A stretch of 64,000 nt of DNA from Begonia masoniana (GCA_022432975.1 CM039510.1:30650518-30714517), one strand, 5' to 3'; positions 12,498 through 23,926 are shown, counted from the stretch's first letter. The notes: generated by a model from the letters alone, not told the origin. Program-made: numbers and translations.

Positions 12498-13000
12498 CCA
12501 TGAGAGAGAATGATGGAAGACGATGACATACAGATGGTGGAGAGCGGATCATCTTTATTTTATGCATATTTGATGTATCTTATAGTTTGTACAGCAAATT
12601 GTATTTTATAATGCCCAAATTCAACTTTTCTAATGTCCCTTTTATAATTAAAGTGAGAAAAAAATTAGAAATTTGGGCAGAGTTTCCATTGTTTTTAGTC
12701 TCCCCCACAGCTAGTATCATCCTACATATTTGAATATCCAAACAGTTCCAATATTTTGCCTCAAACATCAATTGCATCCAACAAAAATAAATATAACTAA
12801 TGTACATCAAATTAATGAATATCCAACTACAAGTACTACAAATTTTCATCATCCAAATACAGTACATCATCAAAGTTTACAAAAAAAATTTGTCTCTGTG
12901 CATCGCCCTCTGTCGTCCCCTCTCTGCACGTAATAAAAGAAAGTTAGATTATAATGAGTTGAAATGTAATTAATAATGAGAAAAATAGGTTCAAATATAC
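12498..13000. other. Convergent intergenic region of the MULE
   Basis: AT-rich sequence between the 3' ends of the two MULE genes. It presumably holds both polyadenylation regions; no repeat or coding signal is seen. Confidence 0.4.
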
Positions 13001-14578
13001 CTAAACTTGGGCAGCGTTGTCATCTCTAGCCCCCGACAGCACACCCTCGTCATCTCCAGCCCCCGGCAGCACACCCTTGTCATCTCCACCCCCGGTCAGG
13101 AGTACCTCATCATCGTCACCATCGGCATCACCTCTCCCAAGATCGTTGGGATTAAAGGTATGGACCTCTATCCAATCCTGGATGATCCGTCTAGTCTCTC
13201 TGTGGTACTCCATCATCTCTGAGAGGTACTCCATAATGTTTACTCGACCAGACGCTGCCTCTGATCGAACAGTCTGCACCTCCTTTCGAACAGACGCCAC
13301 CTCTGTTCGAACAGCCTCCACCTCCGCTCGAACAGTCTCTATCAGCATCCTAATAGAAGCCATATCCGTGGGAGGCACGATCTGAGGGGGGAGTTTCCCT
13401 CGACGAGGGTGTTGCAGCACAGGAAGGGGCCGAACATTATTCCCCTCCGTCCACCTTCCGTCGACCTCATGCAGCCCCATCTTCACCAAATGCAGCCTGC
13501 CGAATGCATCCGCGGGCCGCTGTGGTATAGTCTATGCCCCTCGCGGTAACTGAATCTGAAAATGCTCAATAATCTTCTGAATCAAGACAGTGTACGCGAG
13601 GTTCTTGGTCCGTGTGCGTGAGATCTCACTAATGTGACTCAGAATCACATAGCCAGGGTCGAAGAAATTACCGCTATACAATTTCTCCATGACATAGAGA
13701 CACATGTAGCTAACATGATCTCTATGTCCAACGCGCGGTAGAATGGTGTGTGCTATAAGGTTGTGGATGACGCGAGCTTTCACATTCATATCTTTTGCTC
13801 CTGGCTTCACGATATCCACAATATCAGCGTTCCGATGAATCTGTCTAATGAACGCTATTCCCTCCGCTGTGGCAAGCACGAGACATTTTTTCTGGGCATG
13901 GTAATACTTTTCTGCCTCTTCTACGTGAAAGCCAAGCACCTCATTCACAACCTGTGGCGTCACTTCATACTCCTCACCCAATATGTAGGTCATTATAACT
14001 CTCGACCTCGTAGAAAATCTCATGTTCGCATAGAATAGGTGAACCATTTTTTCACAGCTGACTCCCTGAATAGTGTAGAGTCCTTGAAGTCCGATTCTGT
14101 CAAACATTTCTTTTATCTCTAAGGACTCCCATCCTGAAAATTTTTAATAACAAATGAATAAGACTAGTTCAACGAAATATTATAGAAACAATTTGTAAGA
14201 ATAATTGGCTCAACCTGTAAAGTCCACAATCTTTGTCAACGACACCTTTCGGTGTACTATATCCAGCTGATATTGCTCTCGACAATGTTGACTGCGAAAG
14301 TCCTTCGATTGTGAGGTCGATGTAGCTTGCTGTGACGAGCTGGGAGCCGAGGAGCTGGGCAGTGGCTGTGAGGCCCTTGGAGGTGCTTGTGGAGCCCGTG
14401 GATGTGGCTCTGAGGCCCGTGAAACTGACTATGGGACCGGTAATTGTGGCTGTAAGGCCCGTGGAGGTCGAGGTGGTTGTGAGGGCAGTGGAGATGGCTG
14501 TGACATTGTTGGCCGCTTCGATGGTCCACCTTGTGACGTCGAATCCTTCTTTCGTTTATAAGCAATTTTATCTGCCAT
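13001..14578 (-). pseudogene. Second MULE gene: plant transposon-protein domain with proline-rich N-terminus and coiled coil, broken
   Basis: Exon 1 runs 14578-14215, beginning MADKIAYKRKK and followed by a Ser/Pro/Gln-rich part. An intron lies at 14214-14134 (GTTGAG..TTTCAG). Exon 2 runs 14133-13001: WESLEIKEMFDRIGLQG and VHLFYANM, then NVKARVIHNLIAHTILPRVG and YMCLYVMEKLYSG, which resemble the 'putative plant transposon protein' domain (Pfam Transposase_32). Next comes a heptad repeat with four VRxEVxx-type units and an acidic tail of three similar GDD-containing repeats. In-frame stops at about 14426-14428 and at 13532 break it. Function is unknown. It lies convergent to the transposase gene, the position mudrB holds in maize MuDR, but no mudrB similarity is recognised. 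Confidence 0.7.
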
Positions 14579-14689
14579 TTTCGTAAAGTTTGCAAATTGG
14601 AAAATTCCAAGATTAGCCACAATAACTCGAACCGTGGCGAAAATCAGAGCCTGGTGAAACTCGGCCTTCACAGCCATAACCCGAACGGA

Positions 14690-15180
14690 CTCAATATTGG
14701 TCTGTCCGTCCGGGTTAAGGCTATGATCACCTGGACGGACAGATTGAAATAGCGTCCGTCCGGGTAATTCTAAAAGGGCGATTTTGACCTAGGGCTCAAA
14801 TTTTTACCTTCTAAACGTAAAAATTTAAACTAAATCAATACAAAAGGAGTAAGATATTACCTGATGCGTTTTTTGCTTGAGAATCGCACAAGAAATTTGT
14901 AGAGCGTCGAGAGAAAACGAATTCCGGCCACTGTGAATACCCGGCTTTGAACGATTATAATCGAGGACCCGGACGGACGGGAAAATATACCGTCCGTCCG
15001 GGAAAGTTTTAAGTTAACCCGGACGGACAGTGCTTTACCGAGTTCGAACGGGCTACTTGGCGACTACGTGGCAGATTATGATTGAACGACAAATTGGGGG
15101 CGGACGCTACTTTTAGCCGTCCGTCTGGGTTGGGGCCAAATTTGGTCTGGACGGACGCAATCCAGGTCCGTCCGTCCGAC
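14690..15180. repeat. GGACGGACG stem-loop cluster, right subterminal part of the MULE
   Basis: The same hairpin-type units occur at about 14690-14718, 14730-14765, 14968-15002, 15017-15035, 15115-15130 and 15148-15180. The units at 14690-14765 are outside the TIR, so the motif is amplified independently of the inverted repeat. Confidence 0.7.
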
Positions 15181-15293
15181 GTGGTTATATTTGACAGATT
15201 TTCAATACGTGATGGTTTGAATTGTTAGAAAATTTTGTTTGTGATTGAATTCGGAAAACACACGTAGTTCGTGGTCGTTTTTGGTAATTTCCC
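14970..15293 (-). repeat. Right terminal inverted repeat of the MULE
   Basis: Reverse complement of the left arm. Divergence starts near 14970, where the left arm reads CCAATCGAT and this arm reads GTCCTCGAT. Confidence 0.9.
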
Positions 15294-15302
15294 TTTTATT
15301 TT

Positions 15303-16772
15303 CTTCTTTGTCCTTGACTGCTTCTACTTCCCTTCTATTTCTTAACATAATTTATTTGCACTGCTTCTTTCCTTCTCTTTTTGGGCCTTCAGTATAACTA
15401 GGCAAACTTTCTGGATTCCTATTGTTTAATGCTTGAGCCATTTGACCTACTTGATTTTCTAGGTTGCGTAATGATGCTGCTTAGTTTTGTATTATTGTGT
15501 TATGATTTTGGATAATAACATCATTTTTCTGCATATACTCCCTCATCAATTGCTCTAGAGAAGTTATCTTATCACCATGAAATTGTTTTGAGTGTTGTTG
15601 TGCAAAATTCTAGTTTGCTTGAGAAAACCCTGGCGGATGAGAGCTTCCAGCTTTATTATAACTGTTCTAGTTAGCATTTTGAGCTTGTGAACTCCGTTGA
15701 AAATTTTTATGTTGTCTCCACCCCAGATTATAAGTATTTGAAAATGTATTGTTATTATGGTCGTAACCCACATAATTCACTGCTTCTGAATTTGATGGAC
15801 AAATTTCAAATGAATGTCCTCCACAAAATATGCATGACACATTTGATGCTTGCTTGTTCAATGGTGCTCCTAACGATTTGATAGCATTTGTAGGAGAAGA
15901 CATTTGAGCTATCAAGGCTATCATGGTGTCAAGCTCTAAAACTCCAGCAACACGTCTGTTGATTGCTGCTCTTTCAGAAGGGCATTGATAATTATTTGTG
16001 GACATCGCTCCAACAACTCAAAAGCTTCACTGTATGTCTTTGTTAGAATTGCTCAATTGGCTTATGCATCTAATATGGCTCACTTCTAGCCATTTAACCC
16101 GATCTAAAAAGTCTTCAACTGAACCCATTTAGAAACTCCATGATTAGGGCATTGTCTAACCAATTCTTCAAATCTGTCCATGCTTCATATATGGATTCTC
16201 TATATTGATGTTGAAAACTCATAATATCGCTCTTCATTTTTGCATTCTTCACTGGCGGGAAATACTTCGTTAGAAAGTTTTTGGCTAGATTTGGCTAAGA
16301 ATTCACTGAGTTTGGCGGTAATGAGTTTAGCCATGCCCTACCTCGATCTCGAAGTGAGTAGGGGAAAAGTTTTAGGCGTAATGCTTCTCAAGTTGCTGCA
16401 TCATCCTCGAATGTATCACATAGCTCCATAAATACCCTTAGATGCAATTTTGGATCTTCTGTTGCCATCCCACTAAACTGCCATATTGATTGCAATATCT
16501 GGAACATCACTGGTTGTAATTCACATTGTGCTACTTGCATTTCCGGCCGAACTATTCTAGGATTTAATCTGTCTCAATCTGGGTTTATTTGCATAATCTC
16601 GGATTGGGCGTTCTGGTTCATCGTCGATAAATTGTTTTTCATTTTGTCTAACAGCTTCAGGATCCATATTTCCTTTTATGAATCGTTGTTGTTGTTGTCG
16701 TCTTCTCTCTCTAAAGGTTCTTTCGATTTCTGGAGTGTAAGGGATCAAATTCTGATCGTCCTCGTCCTGCAT
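15303..16772 (-). pseudogene. Athila/Tat gag, broken
   Basis: The start is at 16772 (MQDEDDQNLIPYTPEI). It continues with an Arg/Gln-rich stretch, RPIRDYANKPRLRQI, then in shifted frames MFQILQSIWQFSGM and LRLKLFPYSLRDRGRAWLNS, the conserved retrotransposon gag core. A zinc-binding segment CIFCGGHSFEICPSN lies at about 15820-15865, with the linker SLRNLENQVGQMAQALNNR near 15400-15470. Several stops and frameshifts are present. Gag would form the particle that packages element RNA. The frame is cut at 15302 by the MULE. Confidence 0.85.
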
Positions 16773-16869
16773 TGAAATTAAGGTATCTGAGAAACAAGAG
16801 AGAGAGAGAAACAAATTAGAATTTCTTTTTTTTTTTATACACTCCACAAAAATTAAAAATTGAGAAATT

Positions 16870-16896
16870 TTATCCAGGGCAATGGCGTCAAAAATT
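16870..16896 (-). other. Primer-binding site region of the Athila/Tat element (tRNA-Asp type, mutated)
   Basis: Minus-strand TTTTTGACGCCATTGCCCTG follows the 5' LTR. It differs at a few bases from TGGCGCCGTTGCC, the primer site usual in this clade. Confidence 0.7.
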
Positions 16897-18077
16897 TGTT
16901 GTGTAAAATTGATACACTACGCAAGTGCACGTGTTGCAAGCAAGTAATAAATTATAAGTAGAGTGTCCAACTCTCGAGGACAAAATTTATCAATAATTAA
17001 ATTTATGTACAGTAACAATAAATTAAAATAAAGGTGATGGTTGGAATAATGAAATAAATTATTAACATGAAATTGATAAAATTCAATTAATAAAACATGG
17101 CTCCTATTTGATTTTCATCACTATGTAATTTTTACTACAGATGATGCTGTAAAGAATGATGCAACAATCAAATTAGATAACATAAAATAATTTTCATAAA
17201 TCAAGTCTTGACACAATTACTTGATTAGTTCATATAATATTTTCTTCGTTACTTTATGTAAGACAAATATTATAATGAACTCAACTAATCACATTTCTAA
17301 TTAGTCATGCAAAATTAATACTTCGATATGAAAATATTTAATTTGACACAATTTAATATATTTTGTAACTCTATTTAGGTCACGTATAATAGCAGTCCTA
17401 ATATTTATTTATATTTTCTAACACTAAATAAAATAAACAATAAAACCATATTGATTTATCTAACTTGACTATTGCTACAAACCACAAAAATTACGTACAT
17501 CCGTACTTTTTTATCTTGCCACTAAAAGATTTAGTTCATGGAAAATAAAATAAAAACGGAAGAAGAACGAGAAAATGAAGTCCAAATAATGGAAAAGATA
17601 TTAAAATCTTCTCTGTTTCTTGAAGTTGATGTCCCATTCTTTCTTCTATTTTTTAGTTCTTTTCCTTTATTTCACATTGTTTTGTACGTCGGCCCTCTCT
17701 CAAGACTTTTCCTTATTCTTTTCATTTGCTGCATTTTATAAATGTTTTTCTCTCATTGGCAGCATTCATTTTCTTAAAATTCTCCTTAATTTGAACTCTC
17801 TCTTTTCATTCTGCAAAATTATTACTTTTTAAAGCTCGTGAACCATCTTGATTATAGTTTGAAAAATTAATATTTCCAATTAGATTCATCATCAACATTA
17901 AATATGATTTTTCTAAAATATAATTAAGATAAAGATTTTTATTCAAATTTGCTACTACGACACAATACTGGAACTTTTAACTACAAAACATGTATTTTAT
18001 TATTTTAAATCATCAAATTTTAACAATATTTTTCTTAATTAACCTTTTGTAATATCTTTTTTTTTTTAGAGTTATCA
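16897..18077 (-). repeat. 5' LTR of the Athila/Tat element
   Basis: About 1,181 bp, the partner of 3090-4320. The two differ by many substitutions and by indels, for example near 17760 and 17890. Confidence 0.88.
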
Positions 18078-18346
18078 ATGATCCCTAAATTAAACAGTCA
18101 GATATCTTTTGCGTTGTTAAATAGGCGGGCTGGACGGGCTCGGCGAGCCATCTGCTTCACCGTAGCAAAATTCTCGTCAATTTTACTACAAATTGCATCA
18201 AGTTAGCATCTCTTTTGGTCATGAGATGAATCTGATTGATGAGTTTATATACCACAAGTTTAGCTGGAAGAAGTTTATACTTTTCAGTTTATAAGTTGAT
18301 GATGTAATGTGATAAGTCAATTTTATACTGATATTCCAATCGTGAG
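18078..18346. other. Short unassigned spacer between two retrotransposons
   Basis: No repeat, coding or RNA signal seen. It is probably the genomic target into which both neighbours inserted. Confidence 0.4.
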
Positions 18347-18837
18347 TGTAAATACAAAGATTTGCATATGTGTTGGTATTTGATTTTTTGACACTTTATT
18401 ATGAAAATAATATTTTATTCACAATTATTCAAATTGGTGATTTATTTCTTGGCGATCAAGAAATAGCTTATTCAGATTATTGGAAGGTATTATATGAGCA
18501 ATCATGATGATTCTGTGAAAGAGAAAAATAAGGAAACAAGAATATTAGGGAAGTTATTTCCAAAAACTTAAGGCATTTGTTTTTTGGAAAACTTTTATTT
18601 GGAAAGCAGATTTGATGAAGATTTGGTACGATTTGTTGGGCTTCGAGTTCCCATGATTAATGGGATGCTTTCCTGAATTTTTGGATGAATATCTGAGTTG
18701 TTACGGAAACTTTCCTAAAGTGTCACACAACCGAATTTGTTAAGATTCGTTTTCCTTATTTCTTGCGGCATTAAATTTAATATGGTAACTGAACAGAATT
18801 GAAGATATGGAAGTTACCAATGTTATTTAAGGCTTTC
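18347..18837 (+). repeat. SIRE-like 5' LTR, first piece
   Basis: Matches 38959-39462 of the 3' LTR with scattered differences. It lacks a short piece with GTGTCACACGGT present in the 3' copy near 39335. Confidence 0.85.
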
Positions 18838-19097
18838 TGTGACGACCCTAACACTGTACCCAAATTTTCCATACTATTTTTTTTTCTTAGAACTTAAACC
18901 TAACGTTTGTGTGAAAATTAAACCTTTAAAATCGTAACTGAAATCGAAATCTAGTTTATAACCATTTGAAACAAAACACAAAACGAATTTAATAAAAACC
19001 TTTAATAATTAAAACAATTAAATAAAACTTTAACTTAAAACAATTAAAATTAACACAAAACGGCGGCGGGGCAAAAAAGGGAAATCTGCAAAATGAA

Positions 19098-19330
19098 GGG
19101 GGCGATCGATCGCCCAAAACAGGCGATCGATCGCCAGACCTAAAAACAAGAGGGACGAATGTTCGCCCCACACCAAGGGCGAACGATCGCCCCTTTGGCA
19201 ATCATTTTCACCCAAGCCAAGCGATCGCCCAGCAATCGCTCGGCAACTTCTCTGGAAAATCCAGAGAAGTTGATAAACAGGGGGCGAACGATCGCCCTCC
19301 CTGGCGATCGTTCAGCAACCCCTCTGGAAT
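19098..19330. repeat. GCGATCGC palindrome array in a Tekay-type solo LTR
   Basis: At least eight GCGATCG-containing copies, including GGCGATCGATCGCC twice and GGGCGAACGATCGCCC twice, plus a separate inverted pair CTTCTCTGGA..TCCAGAGAAG. It occupies the same LTR part where relatives have other CGAT motifs. Confidence 0.8.
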
Positions 19331-19345
19331 CGCTTCCCATAGGCG

Positions 19346-19412
<67 letters not shown>
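19346..19412. repeat. C-run and (CT)n microsatellite
   Basis: Eleven C followed by about 28 CT units. The open reading frames over it encode only Ser-Leu or Arg-Glu runs and are not genes. Confidence 0.95.
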
Positions 19413-19414
<2 letters not shown>

Positions 19415-20480
19415 TTTTCCTCTTCGTTCTTTCCCATGTAAACCAAATTCAACAGCACACTTAACCACTCATTTTTCACTTGTTTCTCATACATTTTGTA
19501 GCAACTTCAACATATCAAACCCCTTCGCCCCTACATACAATTAATATTTCACCAATCCCACATTTAAAGACTCAAAACACGTTCAAAACATAGCCTATTT
19601 TCATAAAAATAAAACGCGTGGGTATGTTTAAAAACTGAACATTTCCTTAATACCAACATTTACAGAATATATTTTCAAAACGTTTTTAAAACAACCTAAA
19701 CATAATCTATCCAGAACCAAACATCCTAGAATGTTTCTAACCATAACATAATCCACTGTACAAACAAAATTCACCCAAAACTCTCAAAATACCTAACCAT
19801 TTTCCCCACGGGTCAACATACGCGACGACTGCTCATGCACACCACCGCAATCGTTCTTCTTCAACCATCCTGTACATCGGGTGGAGGAATATCGTCCTCA
19901 CCTGCTTCGATATCACCTACACCATACAGACACCTATGAGCTAAAGGCTCAGTAAATTTTACGTAAATGCAGATGCGTGCAGTGCATATGGAGTTCAGAA
20001 ATCATGCATAACATACAGAGCGTCGCAGACAGAATATCACCGAGATCTCATCCCCCTAACCGGAGGGGGCCCATCCAGCGGTCGGACTACCCGTGCGGTT
20101 AGAGGAGGGGGGTACATGCTTACCACACGTACAGCCGTGCCTGAGCCCCACCTCACGTGACCAGATAACAGATTACGTTCATTAATTACGTTACAGTGTA
20201 TGTGGTACTGTGTCAGGCCCTTAATCGACCCACACAATAGATCTGAGCCCCCAAATTTCTGGGCCACATCGGTTTTCTGAAAACATCGTGCGGAAATTCA
20301 TTTTTATGCCAAGTTAAAATACGTGATGCATGAACAGTTATATAAACACGAAATAAACAACCAAGATGCATACCATCAAGACGAATAAAACAAAACCTAT
20401 AAAAGAACTACTCCTAACTACCCAACCAAAACAATTTAAACAAACAGTTCTCCAAGATCCTCGACGCCACATCGAAGTAC

Positions 20481-20522
20481 GGTGTAGGCCAATAGGCCAG
20501 AGTAAGTCACGAGAACTTACCT
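20481..20522 (-). promoter_or_regulatory. Splice-donor-like site with two small hairpins (Tekay LTR leader module)
   Basis: On the minus strand AGGTAAGT is followed by TCTCGTGACTTAC, so GTAAGT can pair with ACTTAC, then GGCCTATTGGCC and TACACC. The same order is found in four other LTRs of this window. Confidence 0.5.
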
Positions 20523-21502
20523 CGTGTCCGCTGTAGCTCAAGCTCCGTCCACGAGCGTTGTTTGTCTGAGGCATAACACAATGGTTGATGTTAAAATGAG
20601 ATTTAAACCGTTAAATGTCCAAATTTAACGAAACCTTAACTAAGGAATTCTCCTAAAATACTAACTTAGCTCAACGAGGCATTTTATCCAACAAATAACG
20701 TTCGATACCTCAAAAATCAACATTGACGAGTTTTCCCCCAAAACTCGGAAATTGTTAAATCTCTAACATTCGTCCTAAATCGATTAACTTTATCCAATAA
20801 CGTTCAATATGTTCATAATATTCAAAACTACGGCGAACCTATCGATTATGAACCCTAAATCGCATTTTTAACTAAAACCTAAACGAAACCCTAATCGTTT
20901 AAACTCCGTAAAACTAAAAACTAACGTTCCGAAATCATAGATTATTACCTAGGGTTGCGAGAGGAGAGGAAAACGTGAAAGATCGGAGGTCGTCGGAGGA
21001 AGAACGAGCGCCGGAGAAGGAGCGATCGTCGTTGATCACCAAAGGGGAAGGAGGAGAAGTCGCATGAAGAAGAAATGGCGTGGAGTAGAAGAAAAACAAT
21101 GTTTTTAATTCAAATTTAACTTGACAATTTACCATTTTGCCCTTCCTTTGTTATTCTATTTGTTTCGTCCTTCGTTTCCTTAATTAACCAATGATTCGTT
21201 TTCTCCAAATTTTCTTACTTCACCAATAACTTCAATTTACTACCAGGGTTCCATTAAAACTGTCTGTTCGCAATTCGGACCTCGTTTACTATTTTTACCA
21301 AAATGTCCTTTATATTACGTTAAACTTAATTACTCAAAATATAGCGTTATTATTCCGAAAAATCCCGTAAATTTCTTAAAATTCCTATAAATCGTTAGGA
21401 TTCTAATAACGCTTTCTTTTTGAAAAATTGATTTGATTTGACATATTTACAAAAATGTCATTTACATTAAAATAATAATAATCCGTACAGCCGGATATTA
21501 CA

Positions 21503-21965
21503 CTTTCGTTCTATGAGAAAGCTGATTGACGACGAAGTATTGTTTTTCGCGTGAGAAGGTTTCTTCGTTTTTTCTGAGCCGTCGATTTTCTTTCACTCCC
21601 TACGTTTCTGCGTATGAGTTTGTGATTGTTTTACACACTCGACCTAATCTGTAGATTTCATCGTTTTATTGAGTGTGTTGATTATTGCATCTGAAGACTT
21701 CGATCTGGTGTTCCAGGAGGTGTCCCAGGAGCCAATACTTTTGTTCTTCATTGAAACTCAGTCTCGGGAGGAGGCTGCATCCGAACTCGGGAGGAGTTCT
21801 GTTTCTTAGACAAAGGGAGCTTGTCGTTCTTGATCATGGGCGAGGGGATCTTGCCATAACACGGATTCCGGGAGGAATCAACAACAAGGGGATCTTGTTG
21901 TTATCTAGATCTCGGGAGAGGTCGTTCTAAAGTCGAGGGGATCTCGCAAAAACAGTTTCCTAGGG
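21503..21965 (+). repeat. SIRE-like 5' LTR, second piece
   Basis: Matches 39463-39920 of the 3' LTR closely (GAGAAGGTTTCTTCG, GGAATCAACAACAAGGGGAT). It ends with TAGGG, the target duplicated by the full-length Tekay element. Confidence 0.88.
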
Positions 21966-22129
21966 TGTAACGACCCGGGGAGGATCGTCACGTGTCATGA
22001 CTTTCCTTTAAACTTATCCGTACTTTTATACCTCTGTAATCGTAGTGTACCCCTTTTTTTTTTTTTCAGACTTATATCATATCTCATCTTAACTTAAATT
22101 CGCTGAATAACCGCGTTTAGCTTTCACTC

Positions 22130-23190
22130 CTGCCGATCGCTAAACGACAAACATCTAGTTGTTCTACCGGTCAGCACGTGCATCTCACATGATTCATTAA
22201 ACATCTATCGGCAGGCACACATATTTGCATCTGCCGACAGTCACGTGCAACTCGTGTGACCAATTAAAACACCGTTCAATTATACAACGGAAGCCACCTA
22301 CATCTACCGATGAGAGGACAATAGACGATGCTCTCATCTGCCGATGGCAAATACTCTATATCTGCCGATGACGTGGCATGACATCTTCCGGTAACTTAAC
22401 TCACTACTCATACCGATCGCCAGATAACAGACATTGTCGTCATCTGCCGATGGCTTAAGGCAACTACATCTTCCGACAGATTAACTCACATCATCTGCCG
22501 ATGACGTGGCACTACATCTGCCGATGGCAACACACAACATCTGCCGATGACATTTATACTACATCTTCCGATAGATTAACTCACATCATCTGCCGATGAC
22601 GTGGCACTACATCTTCTGGTAGATTAACTCACATCATCTGCCGATGACGTGGCACTACATCTGCCGATGGCAACACACAACATCTGCCGATGGCATATCG
22701 TCTGCTGATGACGTCAGCCGGAAGACAAATACTTTTCCTCTTCCGATGACGTCCTCCGGAAGACAGACATACCCGACTCCCATCAAAATCCTCCTGTCGA
22801 TTTCTACACTTCAAAATAACACATCTCCTGCCGATAGACAAGTACTTTCATCTACCGACTACTAAACATTAACCTAACATCTTCTTCTTCCGGTAGACAA
22901 GCAAACTTCATCTACCGATTTCTAAACTCCATAATAACACTCACACCTTCCGATAGACAAATACATTTCGTCTACCGGCAGCACAAACATCATAACTTCA
23001 AACTTAATACCGGGACACCAACAGAATAAACCACAGATTCATTAAAACTCATACAGCGGATGACGTCAGCCGGAAGACTAAACCAACAAACATCTACCCT
23101 TCGGCATCTGCCGATGACGTCAGCCGGAAGACTAAACCATCAAACAATTAACTCTCGGCATCTGCCGATGACGTCAGCCGGAAGACTACC
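22130..23190. repeat. TCTGCCGATG / GATGACGT motif array in the Tekay 3' LTR
   Basis: I count 12 exact copies of TCTGCCGATG and about 20 further variants (CATCTACCGAT, CATCTTCCGATAGA, CCGGAAGAC) in about 1 kb. At least nine have GATGACGTGGC or GATGACGTCAGC/CC attached, which hold ACGT cores of the kind bound by bZIP factors. The spacing is irregular, so this is motif amplification rather than a simple tandem array. The same array is in the 5' LTR at 29689-30749. Confidence 0.85.
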
Positions 23191-23730
23191 TCTTCCAGCT
23201 TCCGTCTTACGGTAGAGAACTCTAAATCATCAGATGACTCCTTCCAACAGAAAGAAAACACAACTCATTCAAAATGCATATAGCGGAAGACTTAAGCAAC
23301 TGACCATTTATAAATCTATATAATCATTCCCTGACTCAATGATCCACTAGACAGTTTCAAAGCTCAACGTTTTAAATAACCTCATCCTACTTAAACTACC
23401 ATATTCTTTAACATACTGTAACATAAGAGTCTTAACCAGGGGTCATAAATCGCCTCTCCAGTCCCGCACTGTCACCTTGAGCATCCTCCAGCAACCAGCC
23501 TTAAGCATCCTCTTTGAACATAACATCCTCACCTGAACCTTCTTCACCTACACCATAAGGTTTAACTATAAGCCTAATGCTTAGTAAGGAATGCATGCTG
23601 ACAGATATACATGAATACACAATTTAAAGGGACATAAGTTCATAAACCATTCTTCATTCATGTTCATCTTTATCCTTTACATAACATGTATTAAGGTAGG
23701 GAACGAGGGAGGAAGACTGGGGTACATAGT

Positions 23731-23926
23731 CATTTGCCTATCGCGGCAGTCGTACATAATCATTTGCCTATCGCGGCAATCATGATACATCACTCGGCCT
23801 CCCCAGTGGGAGAATTCGCGAGCCATACATATCATTAACTCGGCCTCCACCAGTGGGAGATTTCGCGAGTCATACATATCATTACTCGGCCTCCACCAGT
23901 GGGAGAATTCGCGAGTCATACATAGC
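23731..23926. repeat. Two short tandem-repeat blocks in the Tekay LTR
   Basis: Two 30-bp units beginning CATTTGCCTATCGCGGCA, then three units of about 46-47 bp beginning ACTCGGCCTCC and containing CAGTGGGAGA..TTCGCGAG. They are repeated in the other LTR at about 31290-31485. Confidence 0.9.

Larger units (their letters stand above)
8573..15293 (+). mobile_element. Mutator-like element (MULE) with long terminal inverted repeats and two genes
   Basis: The 6,721-bp element has inverted repeats of about 320 bp beginning GGGAAATTACCAAAAACGAC at both ends. It is flanked by a perfect 9-bp target duplication TTTTATTTT (8564-8572 and 15294-15302), the length typical of Mutator transposition. It sits inside the gag region of the Athila/Tat element. 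It carries a MuDR-type transposase gene on the plus strand (9440 to about 11625, broken) and a second gene on the minus strand (14578-13001, broken), arranged convergently as in maize MuDR. The TIR arms are still very similar (roughly 95% by eye), so the insertion is much younger than its Athila host. Confidence 0.93.
3090..18077 (-). mobile_element. Athila/Tat-type Ty3/gypsy LTR retrotransposon, old, lacking RT and integrase, with nested insertions
   Basis: Two diverged direct repeats (3090-4320 and 16897-18077) start TGTTGTG and end GTTATCA on the plus strand and bound the element. Read on the minus strand the order is 5' LTR, primer site, gag, protease, the 3' motif AAACAAGCGCTTGT..GGGAGGCAAC, a purine tract (AAGTTTGGGGGTG) and the 3' LTR. 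Flanks ATGGT (3085-3089) and ATGAT (18078-18082) look like a 5-bp target duplication with one change. The gag reads RPIRDYANKPRLRQI and the protease CDLGASINLI, both typical of Athila/Tat elements. After the protease the sequence passes straight into the 3' untranslated part, so this copy was non-autonomous. It is interrupted by a solo LTR (6783-8233) and a MULE (8573-15293). Confidence 0.88.
18838..21502 (-). mobile_element. Solo LTR of a Tekay/Del-type chromovirus
   Basis: 2,665 bp, TGTGACGACC..GATATTACA, with a perfect 5-bp duplication CTTTC (18833-18837 and 21503-21507), inserted in the SIRE-like 5' LTR. The minus strand is the element sense. Its start (TGTAATATCC) and the ACTTTTTGTAAATATGTC-type U3 sequence match the LTR at 55762 on the plus strand. 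It carries the family's AGGTAAGT site and hairpin (20481-20522), a GTGTAGGTG box (about 19910) and a GCGATCGC-rich array. No internal domain is present, so it arose by LTR-LTR recombination or is a fragment with complete ends. Confidence 0.85.

Noticed and set aside
19098..19330. Bacterial contamination because GCGATCGC is the cyanobacterial HIP1 octamer
   Set aside because: The motif lies inside an LTR with a 5-bp target duplication in plant retrotransposon DNA and is limited to 230 bp.
19159..19494. Open frames with Ser-Leu or Arg-Glu runs
   Set aside because: They are translations of the (CT)n microsatellite.
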